NCBI GenBank assembly: GCA_910589415.1
Contig: OU342635.1
Span: 1,488,001 to 1,552,000 of the forward strand
Source: Malachius bipustulatus
Taxonomy: Eukaryota; Arthropoda; Insecta; Coleoptera; Melyridae
Direction: 5' to 3'
DNA: 64,000 bases
Made by a program: the position numbers and the translations under genes. Position 1 is the stretch's first letter. Every line of letters starts with the position of its first letter. Positions 46,146 to 57,336 of the stretch are shown here, one piece after another. The notes under the pieces are model-generated. The model did no database searches and was not told the origin of the DNA. It saw only the letters and a program-made list of their open reading frames with translations.

Positions 46146-46190
46146 GAACTGAATTAATTCTTCGGGAGTTGTCTCCATACTTATATACCT
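46146..46190 (-). promoter_or_regulatory. Core promoter of Cys-rich gene D
   Basis: On the minus strand tatataag (about 46181-46188 on +), then an initiator attcagtt (~46146-46153), then ATG at 46135. Spacing ~30 bp, as in the paralogues. Confidence 0.55.
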
Positions 46191-46529
46191 ACCTCATAAT
46201 AATAATTATTATTACAAGTAAAAAATATTCCATTGTTATTTATGTTCGGAATAATTTTACACTTGTTGTTGCAATAAGGAAGAATTATTCCAGACGAAAA
46301 CAATCCTCATTGTTTCTCAATCAATAATAATATGTACACTCCAAGTGTAAATATTTTTGAAAACAATAATAAATATGGCCAAAAATATTAAATAATAATA
46401 AACACCTACGATCTTTATAGATTGATTATATTTTTATCGAGTAAAAAATGTTTTACAAAAATAATTTACGGCTTTCTGAATAATTTTTTCACTATAAATA
46501 GTGCTCTAGTAAACGCATAGGAGTAACTG

Positions 46530-47230
46530 ACAAAATCTTTTTTTTTCAAAAGCACGGCTTAAATTTATATGAATGAAATTAACTTCAGTTTTTTTCATTG
46601 GTGGAATACCATTAAACTGATAATTTGAAAAAAGTTCTGTAGTATTTGTAAAAAGAGGCCTCATTTTGTTAATTTGTTCGTTCAGACAGGGTGAGAGTTT
46701 AATGGCACATTCACTCAACGGCACCAAAAATCCAATTCGTGCAGCACAGGAAAAATAGAAAAAAAATTCTTGTAAAAAGTCGAGAACTCAACTTCTTTAC
46801 TTCTTTAATATTGACCGCTTGCAATAATGTTTTTCTTAAAGTAGAGACTGAGGCCTCTTCCTTCAAATATCATAGAAATTGTTTTCCAAAAGCACGGTTT
46901 AAATTTATAGGAATGAAATTACCTTCAATTTTTTTTCATTGATGGAATACCATTAAACCGATATTTTGAAAAAATTTCTGAAGTACCTAGTTAAAAGAAG
47001 AGCCCCCAATCTCTATTTTAAGCAAGCAATAATTCAATTATTTATTTAATAGTTATTTATAATTATTTTTTACCTGACACCAATTGTAACAAATTCTATT
47101 AAAATGTTCGCTCATACATGGTGAGACTTTATTAATGGTCCATTCTCTCAACGGAAACATTATATGAACGAATTCGTGCAGCACAGGATAAAATAGTTAA
47201 AAAAAATTTCTTGTAAAAAGTCGAGTCCTT
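46530..47230. repeat. Tandem duplication of a ~260-350-bp segment
   Basis: 46550-46785 and 46890-47225 share the same text in the same order: agcacgg.ttaaatttata.gaatgaaatta, tggaataccattaaac, cgttca/gctcata, ggtgaga.ttta, cgtgcagcacagga, tcttgtaaaaagtcgag. The second copy has an AT-rich insertion near 47030-47090. Confidence 0.75.
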
Positions 47231-47504
47231 AAAATAATTTTGACAGAGTTTTACTTCTTGAGCCCTTATACCAGTCATATCATTGTCTTGGAAACTAGTA
47301 TTGCTTTCAATGAAAACATGTTTAATGATCCTTACAAAAAAAAAAAACACACATGGGATGAAAACAAATTAATTAAATCCTACGTTGTGGCATGTCATCG
47401 AATTCGGTTTTTAAAGTACGTTCGAATGAGCTGATAAAATATTAAATAGGGCCAACCATTCGACAAAACGAAGAAAACACTGCCTTTTGATTAAAAATTT
47501 TACA

Positions 47505-48451
47505 TACAGGGTCGGTTAAACAAGTCCAAAGGAGCGCAATTTTGTGGCCATCTCGAATCCGTCAAAACATGCAAGATATCTGTGACCGTTCCTGAAATAT
47601 CCTGAAAAAAACTGAAAAATCGAGATTTCTTATTTTTGCCATATCTTTTTTATTATTGGAGATTAATGAATAATTTTTTGTGGGCTTACATAAGTCATCA
47701 AGAGCTACCCATTTGACATTTCAAAAATTTTCAAAGCCGACTAGATCCCAGAATTTTCATAGTCAACTTTCGTTTTTCTTATGGCCACCATATTGTTTTT
47801 TTATGTTGTTCGGTATAAAAAAAATCATAAAAACTAAAAATTGTTAAACTTCAAAAAATAAATTTAAAAAATTTCTATTCTTCTTTTTCTTTACAAAAAA
47901 GACACCTTTTTAGACCGAATTTCATAGATAAGTTAAAAAACCATAAGGCAAGCACTATTTCGGCGTATTTTACAAATGGTGGCGTTTTTCGACGATTTTT
48001 TAGGTTTCTTCTTTGAAAAATGGTGAATAAAAATTAAATTTTTTTTTTGAAGTTTATTAATTTTTGGTTTACATTATTTTTTTCAAATCGAACGACATAA
48101 AAAAATAATATGGCGGCCATAAGAAAAACGAAAGTTGACTGTGAAAACTCTTGGATCTAGTAGGCCTTGAAAATTTATGAAATGTCAGATGGATAGCTCT
48201 TAACGGCTTATGTAAGCCTACAAAAAATTATTCATTAATCTCCGATAATAAAAAAGATATGACGAAAATAAGACATCTCGATTTTTCAGTTTTTTTCAGG
48301 ATATTTCAGGAACGGTCACAGATATCTCGCATGTTTTGACGGATTCGAGATGACCACAAAATAGCGCATCTTTTCTCAAATTTAACCGACCCTGTATCTC
48401 TTAGCGTTCAGGAGATAGCAATATAGAGAAGGATACATGGTGCACCCTGTA
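47505..48451. repeat. Fold-back element, family 2 copy 2
   Basis: Close copy of 27933-28933, starting at tacagggtcggttaaacaag (i.e. without the outermost ~55 bp on the left) and ending gcaccctgta on the right. The two arms are imperfect inverted repeats. Confidence 0.85.
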
Positions 48452-48479
48452 TACATATAGTTCTTCAAAGTTGAGCTAA

Positions 48480-49250
48480 TTTTGCTGAAGCGGTCTAAGA
48501 AATTCGAAACATGAGATCTGAGGATTTAGGATAGGACTTCGTATTAAAAAAAGTAATTTTCATAGCCCTCTAAGTACCTACCTATATAAAACGTCGGCCA
48601 TTTTAAAAATAGTTTATAAAAGAGATCTTAATATTCAAGAGAAAATTTATTCGAAATATTTTTCCGTACATAGTTGCATACTATGAAAATATCAGTCTTT
48701 GAAAATATCCCCTACCTATATTGAAATTGAAACGTCACTAATAAATTAATATTAAAAACGCCAATTTTTTGCACAAGAGCATAGTTTGCCTTACGTTCTT
48801 CTTATTCAATTAATTTGGTTAGAAACTTGTTGTGCCTAAAACAACAGTGCACAAAGAACCAATTATTTTTGCAAAAGTTAAAATGGCTGCCATTTTGAAA
48901 CGACTTGGCCCGTTTTTCTCAAATGCAATCTCAGACCACTCCTTGTGGATTTCACCACAAAAATTTCAGCCGCCTAGATTGAAAACTGCAACCTGAAAAG
49001 ATAATTATGACAAGAACGGTTTTTTTGAATTTTGAAGGCACCCACTGCAGTATTAAATTTTTGTGACGAAAATCCAAAGTCCTCCATTTCAACAAGAGTG
49101 CAAAAATTTCGTTCATTAATCTTGATAAATGGAGCTACAAGCAAGAAAATTTAAAAACCATGATTTTTGAGATTTTTTGTTTCCCATCTTTTTTGAAAAA
49201 AAAAATTGTCATAAGTTTGTGCATGCCAAAAAATTAAATTTGAGCACTTA
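48480..49250. repeat. Dispersed repeat, family X copy 1
   Basis: Shares an ordered series of words with 54190-54915 and 59190-59760: tttttgcacaagagc..a, tacgttcttcttattc.gtt, gccattttgaaacgac, ttctcaaatgcaat, gattgaaaactgc..cct, tttgaattttgaagg.ac.cc. Non-coding, much diverged. Confidence 0.6.
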
Positions 49251-49783
49251 TCAATGGTTTGAGTTTTAGAACCAGAGCAACTGACGTTTATATACATATG
49301 GTATAAACTTCGAAATCACAAAAAACATCATATTTCGAAAACGTAGGTGGCCAAAAAGTGTTACCTTTTGAAATATCAGTTTTTTGCTCTTTTTTCTCAG
49401 TGATAATTAATTTTGAATTTGAAATATTTTGACTGCAATATTAGTTAGGATTGTTCATGGTGATTGGAAAAATCAATAAGATGAGTAATAATAGAAACTA
49501 CCACCAGGGGCGAAATTTTCGAATTTAATAAACTTTCTAATGAAGAAATCATTTAACAACTTCAAGCTGAACGCGATCTATTTCAATTTTTTACATTTTT
49601 TCCACTTTTTATTTCCATTGAGCTACAACAATGTTTATTGTTATTTTAAATATACGGTGAGTATGTTCTCAATAAAGTGTTATTATTGCGTATTATAAGG
49701 GCATTAAATTGGAAGTAAACTTTTTTACGACCTTATCAAATTATAATGTTAATTTATGGTTAATTTCTTATGAAATATAAAAT

Positions 49784-50538
49784 AAATTTTATCTACGAGT
49801 GATTCAGAAAATGCACTTTTTTAGACGTTTCTTAGTTCATAAAATGTATGATTATCTTGAAGAGTGAAATAAAGTAGTTTGGGTGTAATAAAGTGCCGTA
49901 GCGGTTCATTATTTAACGCTAAATCTGACAGTTACTGCACGCTCGCCGAGTGCAAGTTTTAGCTTCAATCAACGGTTCTAGTGAAGTAGTGAGCGGAGCG
50001 GCTCGGTCGTTCGGACTGAACGCTGAATTACATACTAAACGCCAACCACTCCTAATGCTTGTTGACATCATGCACCTAAACTAGAGAAACGTCGCAGTTT
50101 ATTAGCAGAGCGCCAGATCTATGTACAATTAATATTTTGTGTTTTGCGTCATTTTAATTACCTAAAATGGATACCATTGTAGATTATTTAATGAATGAAA
50201 TATCTTCTACCCACAAGAAATTATTTTTCAATCAAATGTATAATTTATATATTTTATGTTTACATTTAACCATGAATGAAATATCTTCTGCACTAGAAGA
50301 AATTATTATTCAATCAAATATGACTGCACAAAATCTGTTAGGTAGGTACCTACCTAAAAAATCTAAAGAAGTGTAAATTAAGCAATATGTCACCTTTATG
50401 AACTGACGTGATGAAAAAAGCTAAGTTAATAGCTTCAAAGAAACACTTACATAAAATATGAATGCATTGGAATTTTTTTTTTTTAATTTTATAATAATAA
50501 CTTTTAGTTCAATTTAAGTCACTCGTAGATAAAATTTT
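49784..50538. mobile_element. Putative MITE with 19-bp perfect terminal inverted repeats
   Basis: aaattttatctacgagtga at 49784-49802 is exactly inverted at 50519-50537. The interior (~715 bp) is partly GC-richer (49960-50110). The small open frame 50167-50376 (MDTIVDYLMNEISSTHKK...) has no known domain and contains an internal repeat (MNEISS). Superfamily not identified. Confidence 0.5.
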
Positions 50539-50539
50539 G

Positions 50540-52130
50540 TATGCAACATTGCCGCATTCGCCTGCGGCTCATGCGGTCAAACTTCCCAGTCGTGAAAAAA
50601 AGTACCACTTTATGCACTTATTGCATAAATAACTATTAATATAAAGATGGTCTCTTGGTTGTCGAATATTATGCATTGCACCAAAAACCAGAAAATGTAA
50701 CAGAAATTTAGAAAAATTTCGCGCCTGGTATTAGTGTTTATTCCTCTTATCCTTACTGTTAATTTTTCTAATACTCATAAACGATCTTAAATTGCAGTCA
50801 AAATATTTCAAATCGGAAATGTCACAGAGAAAAATGAGCAACAAGTTAAAAGTTGCCTACAATTTTTTTTGCAGCCTGTATAAAAAATATAAATTTCTTC
50901 AATCACTGAGATTACATTAGATACGTGGTGAATACCTAACTAATTTTGCCCAAATTTATTCTTCTGAAAAGCACAAAAGCACTTATGACAAAAAAAGTCA
51001 AAAAAGGTGCAAAACATCCTATTAGATATAAATTAAAAATAAATTTAATCACTCATGATGATGAATCACTATTATAGTTCTTCAATAATAATAATAATAA
51101 TAATAGAAACGGAATATTTTTAACGTAATAATAGTTCACGGAAGTTACTTTATTTCATAATAATTAGAACAATTATAAATATTATCAAAAATTGTCTAAA
51201 AGCTCCAGTTTTGTAAACAAAAACAGCTGACAAAATATTGACAATCATTGCATCATAAACTTACTTTTTCTCACGCAATGGGGTATTTTTGTTGCATTAT
51301 TTTTTTTGTCTCAATTATTTCATCCTTATCTTTCCTAGCAGACCACTTTGATATACATTTCCTATAAAATAAACTACAACGCCTTTTTGTTGTTTAGTCT
51401 CGGAAAGCCGCGAGAACGTTCTTTTTAATCATATACCTAGGTATTAGTAGAACGAGGAAATGTCTTCCTGCGAATACATAATAATAATTGTACCTAGTAA
51501 ATATTAATAATTTATGTTTAAAGGGATGAAATAAAAGTTTTGAAACTTAATTGATAGTGTTAGTGGTCAGTATTATGAAGATCTGTATGAATTGCATCCC
51601 AAATTTGATTACCGTGTCTAATGCAAACATGGAAGACACGATGAACATCAGAAATTTTAATGCGTAAGTAGCCTTATTAAGTATATGCTTTTATTCAGCT
51701 CTAATTAATTGAGTACCATACAGTCAATTTTTTTATCACACCTAACTTAAATATTATTTTTAAAGAAGTGCTTTATAGGCGTATACAAAAATTATCAATT
51801 TTTATTCAAATAATAGTCTAGTTCCAATAAGTCTCTTGTTAGTTCATCTTCTCAAATTAATTTCATAAGTCTCAGAAGTCATGTGAGCTTCCTGAAAAGT
51901 TAAAAAAAAATAGTATCATTACATTGCCGATATGACATGGAAGTAGGTTTACTTATAATAGGTGCACCGTATAGGTACTTACCTACATAATAGGAGATCA
52001 AGAAAACCTCTGTTTTCCGAATAGGGTCTTTTATTTTTTAGACCCATTTATTGGATATTACTTTGTGTCCTGTGTCTCTTATCAGTGGATTTCTATTGAT
52101 GAACACCCAGATCAAATACCTTAAAATATT
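50540..52130. other. Intergenic, no gene seen
   Basis: AT-rich. A short (aat)n tract lies at 51084-51104. The remainder has no supported gene. Confidence 0.35.
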
Positions 52131-52133
52131 AAT

Positions 52134-53121
52134 ACCGGACACTTCCTCTCAAAACCTCCGTTCATTTTTACAGCGCCCTCATGCAGGAACTGGGGACACT
52201 AAAGCTGTTTTTAAATTCAAAGTTAGGTAACTTTTCACGGTTTTTGACAGCTGCAGTCAATCATAATTATTAATAATTTGTCATTAGTAATTGAACGTTT
52301 TAGTTTCAAGTATAATTTCAATTTAAAGTTACTCTCAAAGCATTATATCAGAGGATAATTTTGTTGGGTACCTACGCAGTTAAATAGGCATTTATAATGT
52401 ACCGCTGTTATTAAAGTGAACATAGGTATTATGTCTGGAAAATATGTGCTGTGTGCTGTGTGCGGTTGCTCCGACTATGGATTGTTAAGCATGTCCAGAT
52501 CTTTCCACGATGTTCCAAGCAGGAATAAAGAATTATGTATAAAGTTAACTTTAGAAGCAGCGTAAATAAACTTATTAATATTTTATAACTATGCTGATGG
52601 AAATAGGAACAAGCAATAGGTTATAATAACATCGATGAGTGACGAAATTTTGAAAAAGTGTGGAGTGTCGAAGCCGATTTCTCACCATATTATTTTGTAC
52701 TGATCATTTCAAAGAGGAAAATTTTGTTAATCCAGCAAATAATAGACCTTTAAAACTGCAAGGAAGCACATTATTGGAATTGCGGCAAATAAAAGGCTCA
52801 GACTTAGGTATATAGCGATTCAATCTTTTTGAAATATACCTACCTAAAGATAATAATATTGTGTGTAATAGTAGTGATTATTGTTAATATAATAAACATA
52901 TTGAAAACTTTGTTGTTTATTGTTGTATTATAATTCTTCGTCCCAATTTCCTCCGTCTATTCCGTCTAATTAATTTTAAGAGCTTTTCTATTCAGCGTTG
53001 ATATTTAAAACTCCCGCTATGTTTCACCAAATTTAATTTTTAGTGTCCCCAGTTCATGCTTGGCGGCGCTGCTAAAATGGACGCAACCTGTTGCAATGCT
53101 ATAGGTATAGGAGTGTCCGGT
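52134..53121. mobile_element. THAP-containing DNA element with ~70-bp inverted repeats (P-element-like)
   Basis: Ends ACCGGACACT (52134) and the inverse AGTGTCCGGT (53121). A second inverted block, cagcgccctcatgcaggaactggggacacta on the left (~52172-52202), matches the inverse starting tagtgtccccagttcatgc at ~53042. Between them lies a THAP-domain remnant, the DNA-binding domain found at the N-terminus of P-element transposases. No catalytic domain remains. Size about 990 bp. Confidence 0.55.
52431..52820 (+). pseudogene. THAP zinc-finger remnant
   Basis: Starts MSGKYVLCAVCGC (C2 of the C2CH zinc finger) and continues FHDVPSRNKELCIKL up to a gtaaat donor-like site at ~52563. After ~100 bp, a frame reading FCTDHFKEENFVNPANNRPL supplies the remaining C-x2-H pair and the conserved hydrophobics. 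A one-base shift near 52692 breaks the second part. THAP domains bind DNA in transposases and their domesticated relatives. Confidence 0.55.
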
Positions 53122-53577
53122 ATTATTATTTTAGCGTATTTGCCCAGATGATGGTGCTTAGGCTTATCTGTAAATGTATAAAAAAATACCAAAATTTTCA
53201 AATGTGTAGTAAAACAATAATGCTTTCTGAACGACACATTTACTCTAACGGTATGGTGAAGACAGAGACATCGATGTTTCAATGGTTATTTCCATCTCAT
53301 CATATCACCACCACTAGAGAAGTGTGCCGATCAGAAAGAAAATCAAAAGCTTTAAGCAAAATGATTTGTCGGAAACATAGTGACTTGCATGGCAAATGCC
53401 ATCTGATGACTGAAAAATAGAACTTTCAATGTGTCAATCAGAGACTCTCCCAGAGAAATCTGCAATTTTTCACTACCAACGCTGACAGTTCACTGAAAAA
53501 CCAATTACCTTGCGAATCTCAGTAAACCAATCAGAGATGGAGCTAGTCACAAAGCTGTGTTCCTAGAAAGGAAGTAG
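53122..53577. other. Intergenic
   Basis: No supported gene. The open frame at 53091-53420 crosses the end of the transposon and lacks any recognised domain. Confidence 0.35.
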
Positions 53578-53757
53578 TTTCTATGAAACAAATTGAATAA
53601 TAATATTTCAATATATTAATATAATAAATATATTAATATATATTTATTATATTAATATTAATATAATAATACAGCAATCCGATTGTTTTTCAACAATCGG
53701 ATTGCTGTAATTGATATAATAATTTATTATTTTATTATTCAATTTGTTTCATAGAAA
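53578..53757. mobile_element. 180-bp palindromic MITE
   Basis: Outer arms tttctatgaaacaaattgaa / inverse at 53738-53757. The centre is a separate perfect hairpin (acagcaatccgattgtt ... aacaatcggattgctgt) around 53670-53710. The rest is AT-rich. Such full palindromes can form cruciforms. Confidence 0.7.
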
Positions 53758-54012
53758 TGTGTAGTAATATTTTAATGTCAATATGGTATAAACAAAAAAA
53801 AAAAAAAACTTAAATGACTGGATTTGTAGCATCTCTGTGGATATCTTCTCCTGCTTGAGGGGGGTTAATTCATTAATTAAATAAGAATATGATCTTTTTT
53901 TGAAGATGATCAAAAAAAAAATGTAATTACTGACAAAGATTGTATACTGTTTTCGTCAATCCTCTCACTAAGGTTAAGTAAACGAAATTGTTCTGTATAT
54001 TAATACGATTTA

Positions 54013-54055
54013 TTGTACTGATGAGTCCCAAGTAGGACGAAACACGTGTCTACAG
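54013..54055 (+). ncRNA. Type I hammerhead ribozyme
   Basis: All conserved parts are present in order. Stem I 5' strand: TGTA (54014-54017). Core CTGATGA: 54018-54024. Stem II: GTCC/GGAC (54025-54028 with 54035-54038) closed by CAAGTA. Core GAAA: 54039-54042. Minimal stem III: ACAC/GTGT (54042-54049). Cleavage-site C: 54050 (GTC). Stem I 3' strand: TACA (54051-54054) pairs with TGTA. The loopless short stem III is characteristic of hammerheads in animal retrozymes and Penelope-like elements, which act as dimers or tandem copies. It would self-cleave after 54050. No Penelope reverse transcriptase was seen nearby. Confidence 0.82.
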
Positions 54056-54189
54056 TTTTCACAGTTGACTCACATCAATTAATGGCATATTGTTTTGCAA
54101 TATATCATTGATCTCTTTTTTAATATTTTTAATTAACTGAGACAACTTCTTGCGCATCAATCGCATAAATAGTGTATTTTTATGCGTTG

Positions 54190-54915
54190 ATTCGATTATG
54201 AGTTTTTTTCATCTCTTTTTAAATTGACTTTCTGTAATTTTCCATGATCATACCATATTCTCGTAGTCGTTTGCTGTGAAAATTTCAGTTCAATTCCTTT
54301 GAAAACGCGCCCAAAAATTGATGTGGAAAATTAGCAATTTTTACCAGTTTCCCACCTACGCCACTGATGAACTTAATAAATAAAACGCAAATTTTTTGAC
54401 ACGAGTGTATAACTTGGGATACGTTTTTTTAATTCTGGTAATTTGACGCAAAAATTATGTTTAGTTTTGCAAAAATTCATATATGGCCCCCCATTTGAAC
54501 AGGTTTTGAACAATCTAACTGTTACAAAAATTACAGTTCCCTAAAAAAACTGTCCCTCCACCCTGTTAATTATTTTTTATTTATTTTTTTTTATTTAATG
54601 GAAATTAAAAAAAAATGAGCCATTTTTAGCAGCTTTCTATCTACACCACTGGTTAAATGAATGGCTAATTTTCTGTCACAAGCTTAAAACTTGGGGTACG
54701 TTCACGTTCTTCTTATTCTGTTTCCTTCATATAAAGGTGTTCAAAAAAATAAAGGTGTTCAAAAAATAGCATTTTTATCCAAGAGTTCAAATGGTTGCCA
54801 TTTCGAACGACTCAAAATTACAGTTTCCTAGAATGAAACCTGTGACCTCTAATCGAATAATAAGAACGAATTTTTCGAAATTTCAAGGGACACCCCGTAT
54901 AAACAAGTTCTTTTT
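54190..54915. repeat. Dispersed repeat, family X copy 2 (two blocks)
   Basis: Block 54225-54560 and block 54600-54910 both contain the ordered words of family X (ttttgacac.ag..tataacttgg.tacgtt, aattctg, gccccc/ggttgccatttcgaacgac, aatt.cagtt.cct, ttcgaa.tttcaaggg.caccc). Confidence 0.55.
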
Positions 54916-55118
54916 TAGAAAGCTTGTTCTTCATAGGCTAAGTTTTCACAAGATTTTAAAATGTTGGCCCTAAATTTTAAAAGGTCAAGTTAAGCGGGTG
55001 TTTTAAAATGAAAAATTTGAAATTTTTGAGAAAAATAGGCTCATAAAGGGTTTTATAAATTTCCTGTCCCCACCATCCTGTTAAATCAATTTCAGAGTGT
55101 GTTCAACCTTTCATTTAC

Positions 55119-55856
55119 AGTATGAGGATTTTAAAGTGTTACAATGCGATATCTCGGAAACGATATTTTTTATAATAGATTTTTTCCCTCGCCCACTTTT
55201 TAGGGGGGAGGGAGTAGGGGTAACTTTGAAATTGTAAATAGGAAGGAACCCATATTTTTTATTGAAGATTCAGACTTTACGACTAACAATGCTCAGGAAA
55301 TAGCTTCCCCCTCCCATATTCTTGTAAGTAGAGCGGGGAGGAGGGGGGGTTGGGGGATTTGGTAATTTTCAAGGAATCAGGAACCGTGATTTTTATTGCG
55401 GATTCTAAATTTTATGACTCGTAGATCTTAATTTTTTCGTTCAATTCCAGAAATAAGACAAAGCAAAAAAAATAGTTTTGTCGATTTTTTCTATCATGAA
55501 TCTAAAACAATGTTACCGACAGTTTTACCGACAGTGCTATTTATTTTTTGTCGTAAAATCCGAATTAAAAAATGAGGGTTCCGCAGTAAAATTTAAAATG
55601 TACCCCCGCCCAACCTACAAGGAGTGAAGAGGGAGAGCATTTTCTTACATATTTTCAGAAACTGCAATAACAATTATTATGGGTTCCTATTTGAAATTTC
55701 AAAGTTACTCACACCCCTCAAACGGGGGTAAAGGAAAAAATGTCAAAAATATCATAAAATATGAGTACTTATTACGTCATCAAAATTTCATGAAAATTTT
55801 TGAAACCGTTTTCGAGATATCGCATTGTAACACTTTAAAAACCTCACCCCGTATAA
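55119..55856. repeat. Fold-back element, ~740 bp
   Basis: Left arm 55121-55260 (tatgaggattttaaagtgttacaatgcgatatctcg...) is matched by the inverse at 55670-55856 (...cgagatatcgcattgtaacactttaaaaacctcaccccgtata). The centre contains poly-G/A-rich stretches (55320-55350). A short frame at 55679-55990 is an artefact of the arm. Confidence 0.7.
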
Positions 55857-56089
55857 TAGTGGGATTAAAAAAATATAAGTTTTTACAAAAATTAAAATGG
55901 CCCACTTTGAAAAAACATTTTTTCTTCTACTCCTCTTCTACATTTTCTCTTCTGTATCGTTTCTACCGTTTCTACCATACGAGATTCTAGTGCCCCAAAG
56001 TTTTCTCAATATGGTGGCAGTGGCGGCTCGTGGATTGCAAAGTTAGTGAAGTGTATAGAGATTCTACACAGGACGAGGTAAATTCAGCT

Positions 56090-56600
56090 CAAAAATTCGA
56101 TTTTTGCAAAATTCCGGTCAGCTAGGGTCAACTCTTGGGATATTTTTTTGCCGCAAGTTTGCAGAAAATCGATTTTCGCCAAAGGCAGTCAGTTTGATTT
56201 TTTTTCTTGACAAGATCCAGTCAGTTCGAATTTTTTTTGCAAGGTCAATTTTTTATGCATATTTTTTAAAAGAAGAAGCTCAAAAAAGCTCCAATTTTCT
56301 GACTAACCGCACCTTGAAAATTTGCAAAAAGCGACCTCACCAGAACTTGTGAAAAAATTCGAGCTGACGGAATTTGAAAAAAAAAAATCCAGCTCACTGG
56401 TTCTAGTTAAAAAAAAAAACGACCTGACAGTAACTTGTAAAAAAAAACCGCTGACCGTTATTGTCAAAAAAATACAGTATCTTGTCAAAAAAAAATCGTG
56501 ATTATCGGAACTAGTAGAAAAAATTGAGCTGACCGGATTTTGTAAAAAAAAATTGAGCTGACCGGAATTTTTTAAAAAAAATCGAGCTTACCTTTTTCTA
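56090..56600. repeat. Array of ~28-bp units in opposing orientations
   Basis: 56090-56270 contains units like ttttgcaaaattccggtcagct. 56290-56600 contains the inverse units (agctgaccggaattttttaaaaaaaatcg), repeated about ten times with drift. This makes a large imperfect palindrome. Confidence 0.6.
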
Positions 56601-57300
56601 GCCCAATCTTACCACAACAACAAAAAACAACTAAAACAAAAAAAAAAGGAATAGACTTCTCACTTTATATATTTTAATTATTCTTATTTCCACATAAAAA
56701 TTTCCATTAAAAAAAATTATTAAATATTACTGATGAGAGAAAATTTTAATAAGATTTTTCCAGTAATTAAAAAATTCATTTTTTATTTAGAAAAACTGAA
56801 ATGACACTTGTCCCCCCCCCCTTACTATTTATAATTTAGGTGTGAAAAGTTGAATTTTATGCACGAATGTACAAATTTGAAAATCTCACATTTAGAAACT
56901 GAAATATTGAGTGCGAAAAGTTTGTCTTTTCAGACATAAGTAGGAAAACATCATTTTCTCACTAAGGATTTTTGTAAATTCAACCGAAAAGTTGTTTTTT
57001 TATTTAATGACCTCCAAAACAAAACCAAAGCTGTTACATCTATTCCAGATTATTACAAATAAATATTAATAATATTATGTATTTCAAAGTACAGAGGTCA
57101 GGATTTTTTGTAAGGTTTAATCCGCCCAAAATCTGTCATCAATGCCAAATCAGGCATCATTACCATTGTTACAATAAAATGCAAAAATAGTTTATGATAT
57201 TTTATTGAAAAATTTTGATATGTTTATTGTACAAAAATATTTATTAAAAAATTATTTGATATTCCAAATTGTGCTTCAACTGCAGGCAGTTTTCTTAGCT
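56601..57300. other. 3' flank of gene E, no gene seen
   Basis: AT-rich. Candidate poly(A) signals for gene E (tttatt on +) lie at ~57222 and ~57239. Confidence 0.4.
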
Positions 57301-57336
57301 AGTTCTTCTCGCTTGTTTTTTCAAACCGCTGTTAGC

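Noticed and set aside
50167..50376. Small ORF MDTIVDYLMNEISS...
   Set aside because: No recognised family, no promoter or poly(A) evidence, and it sits inside a putative MITE.
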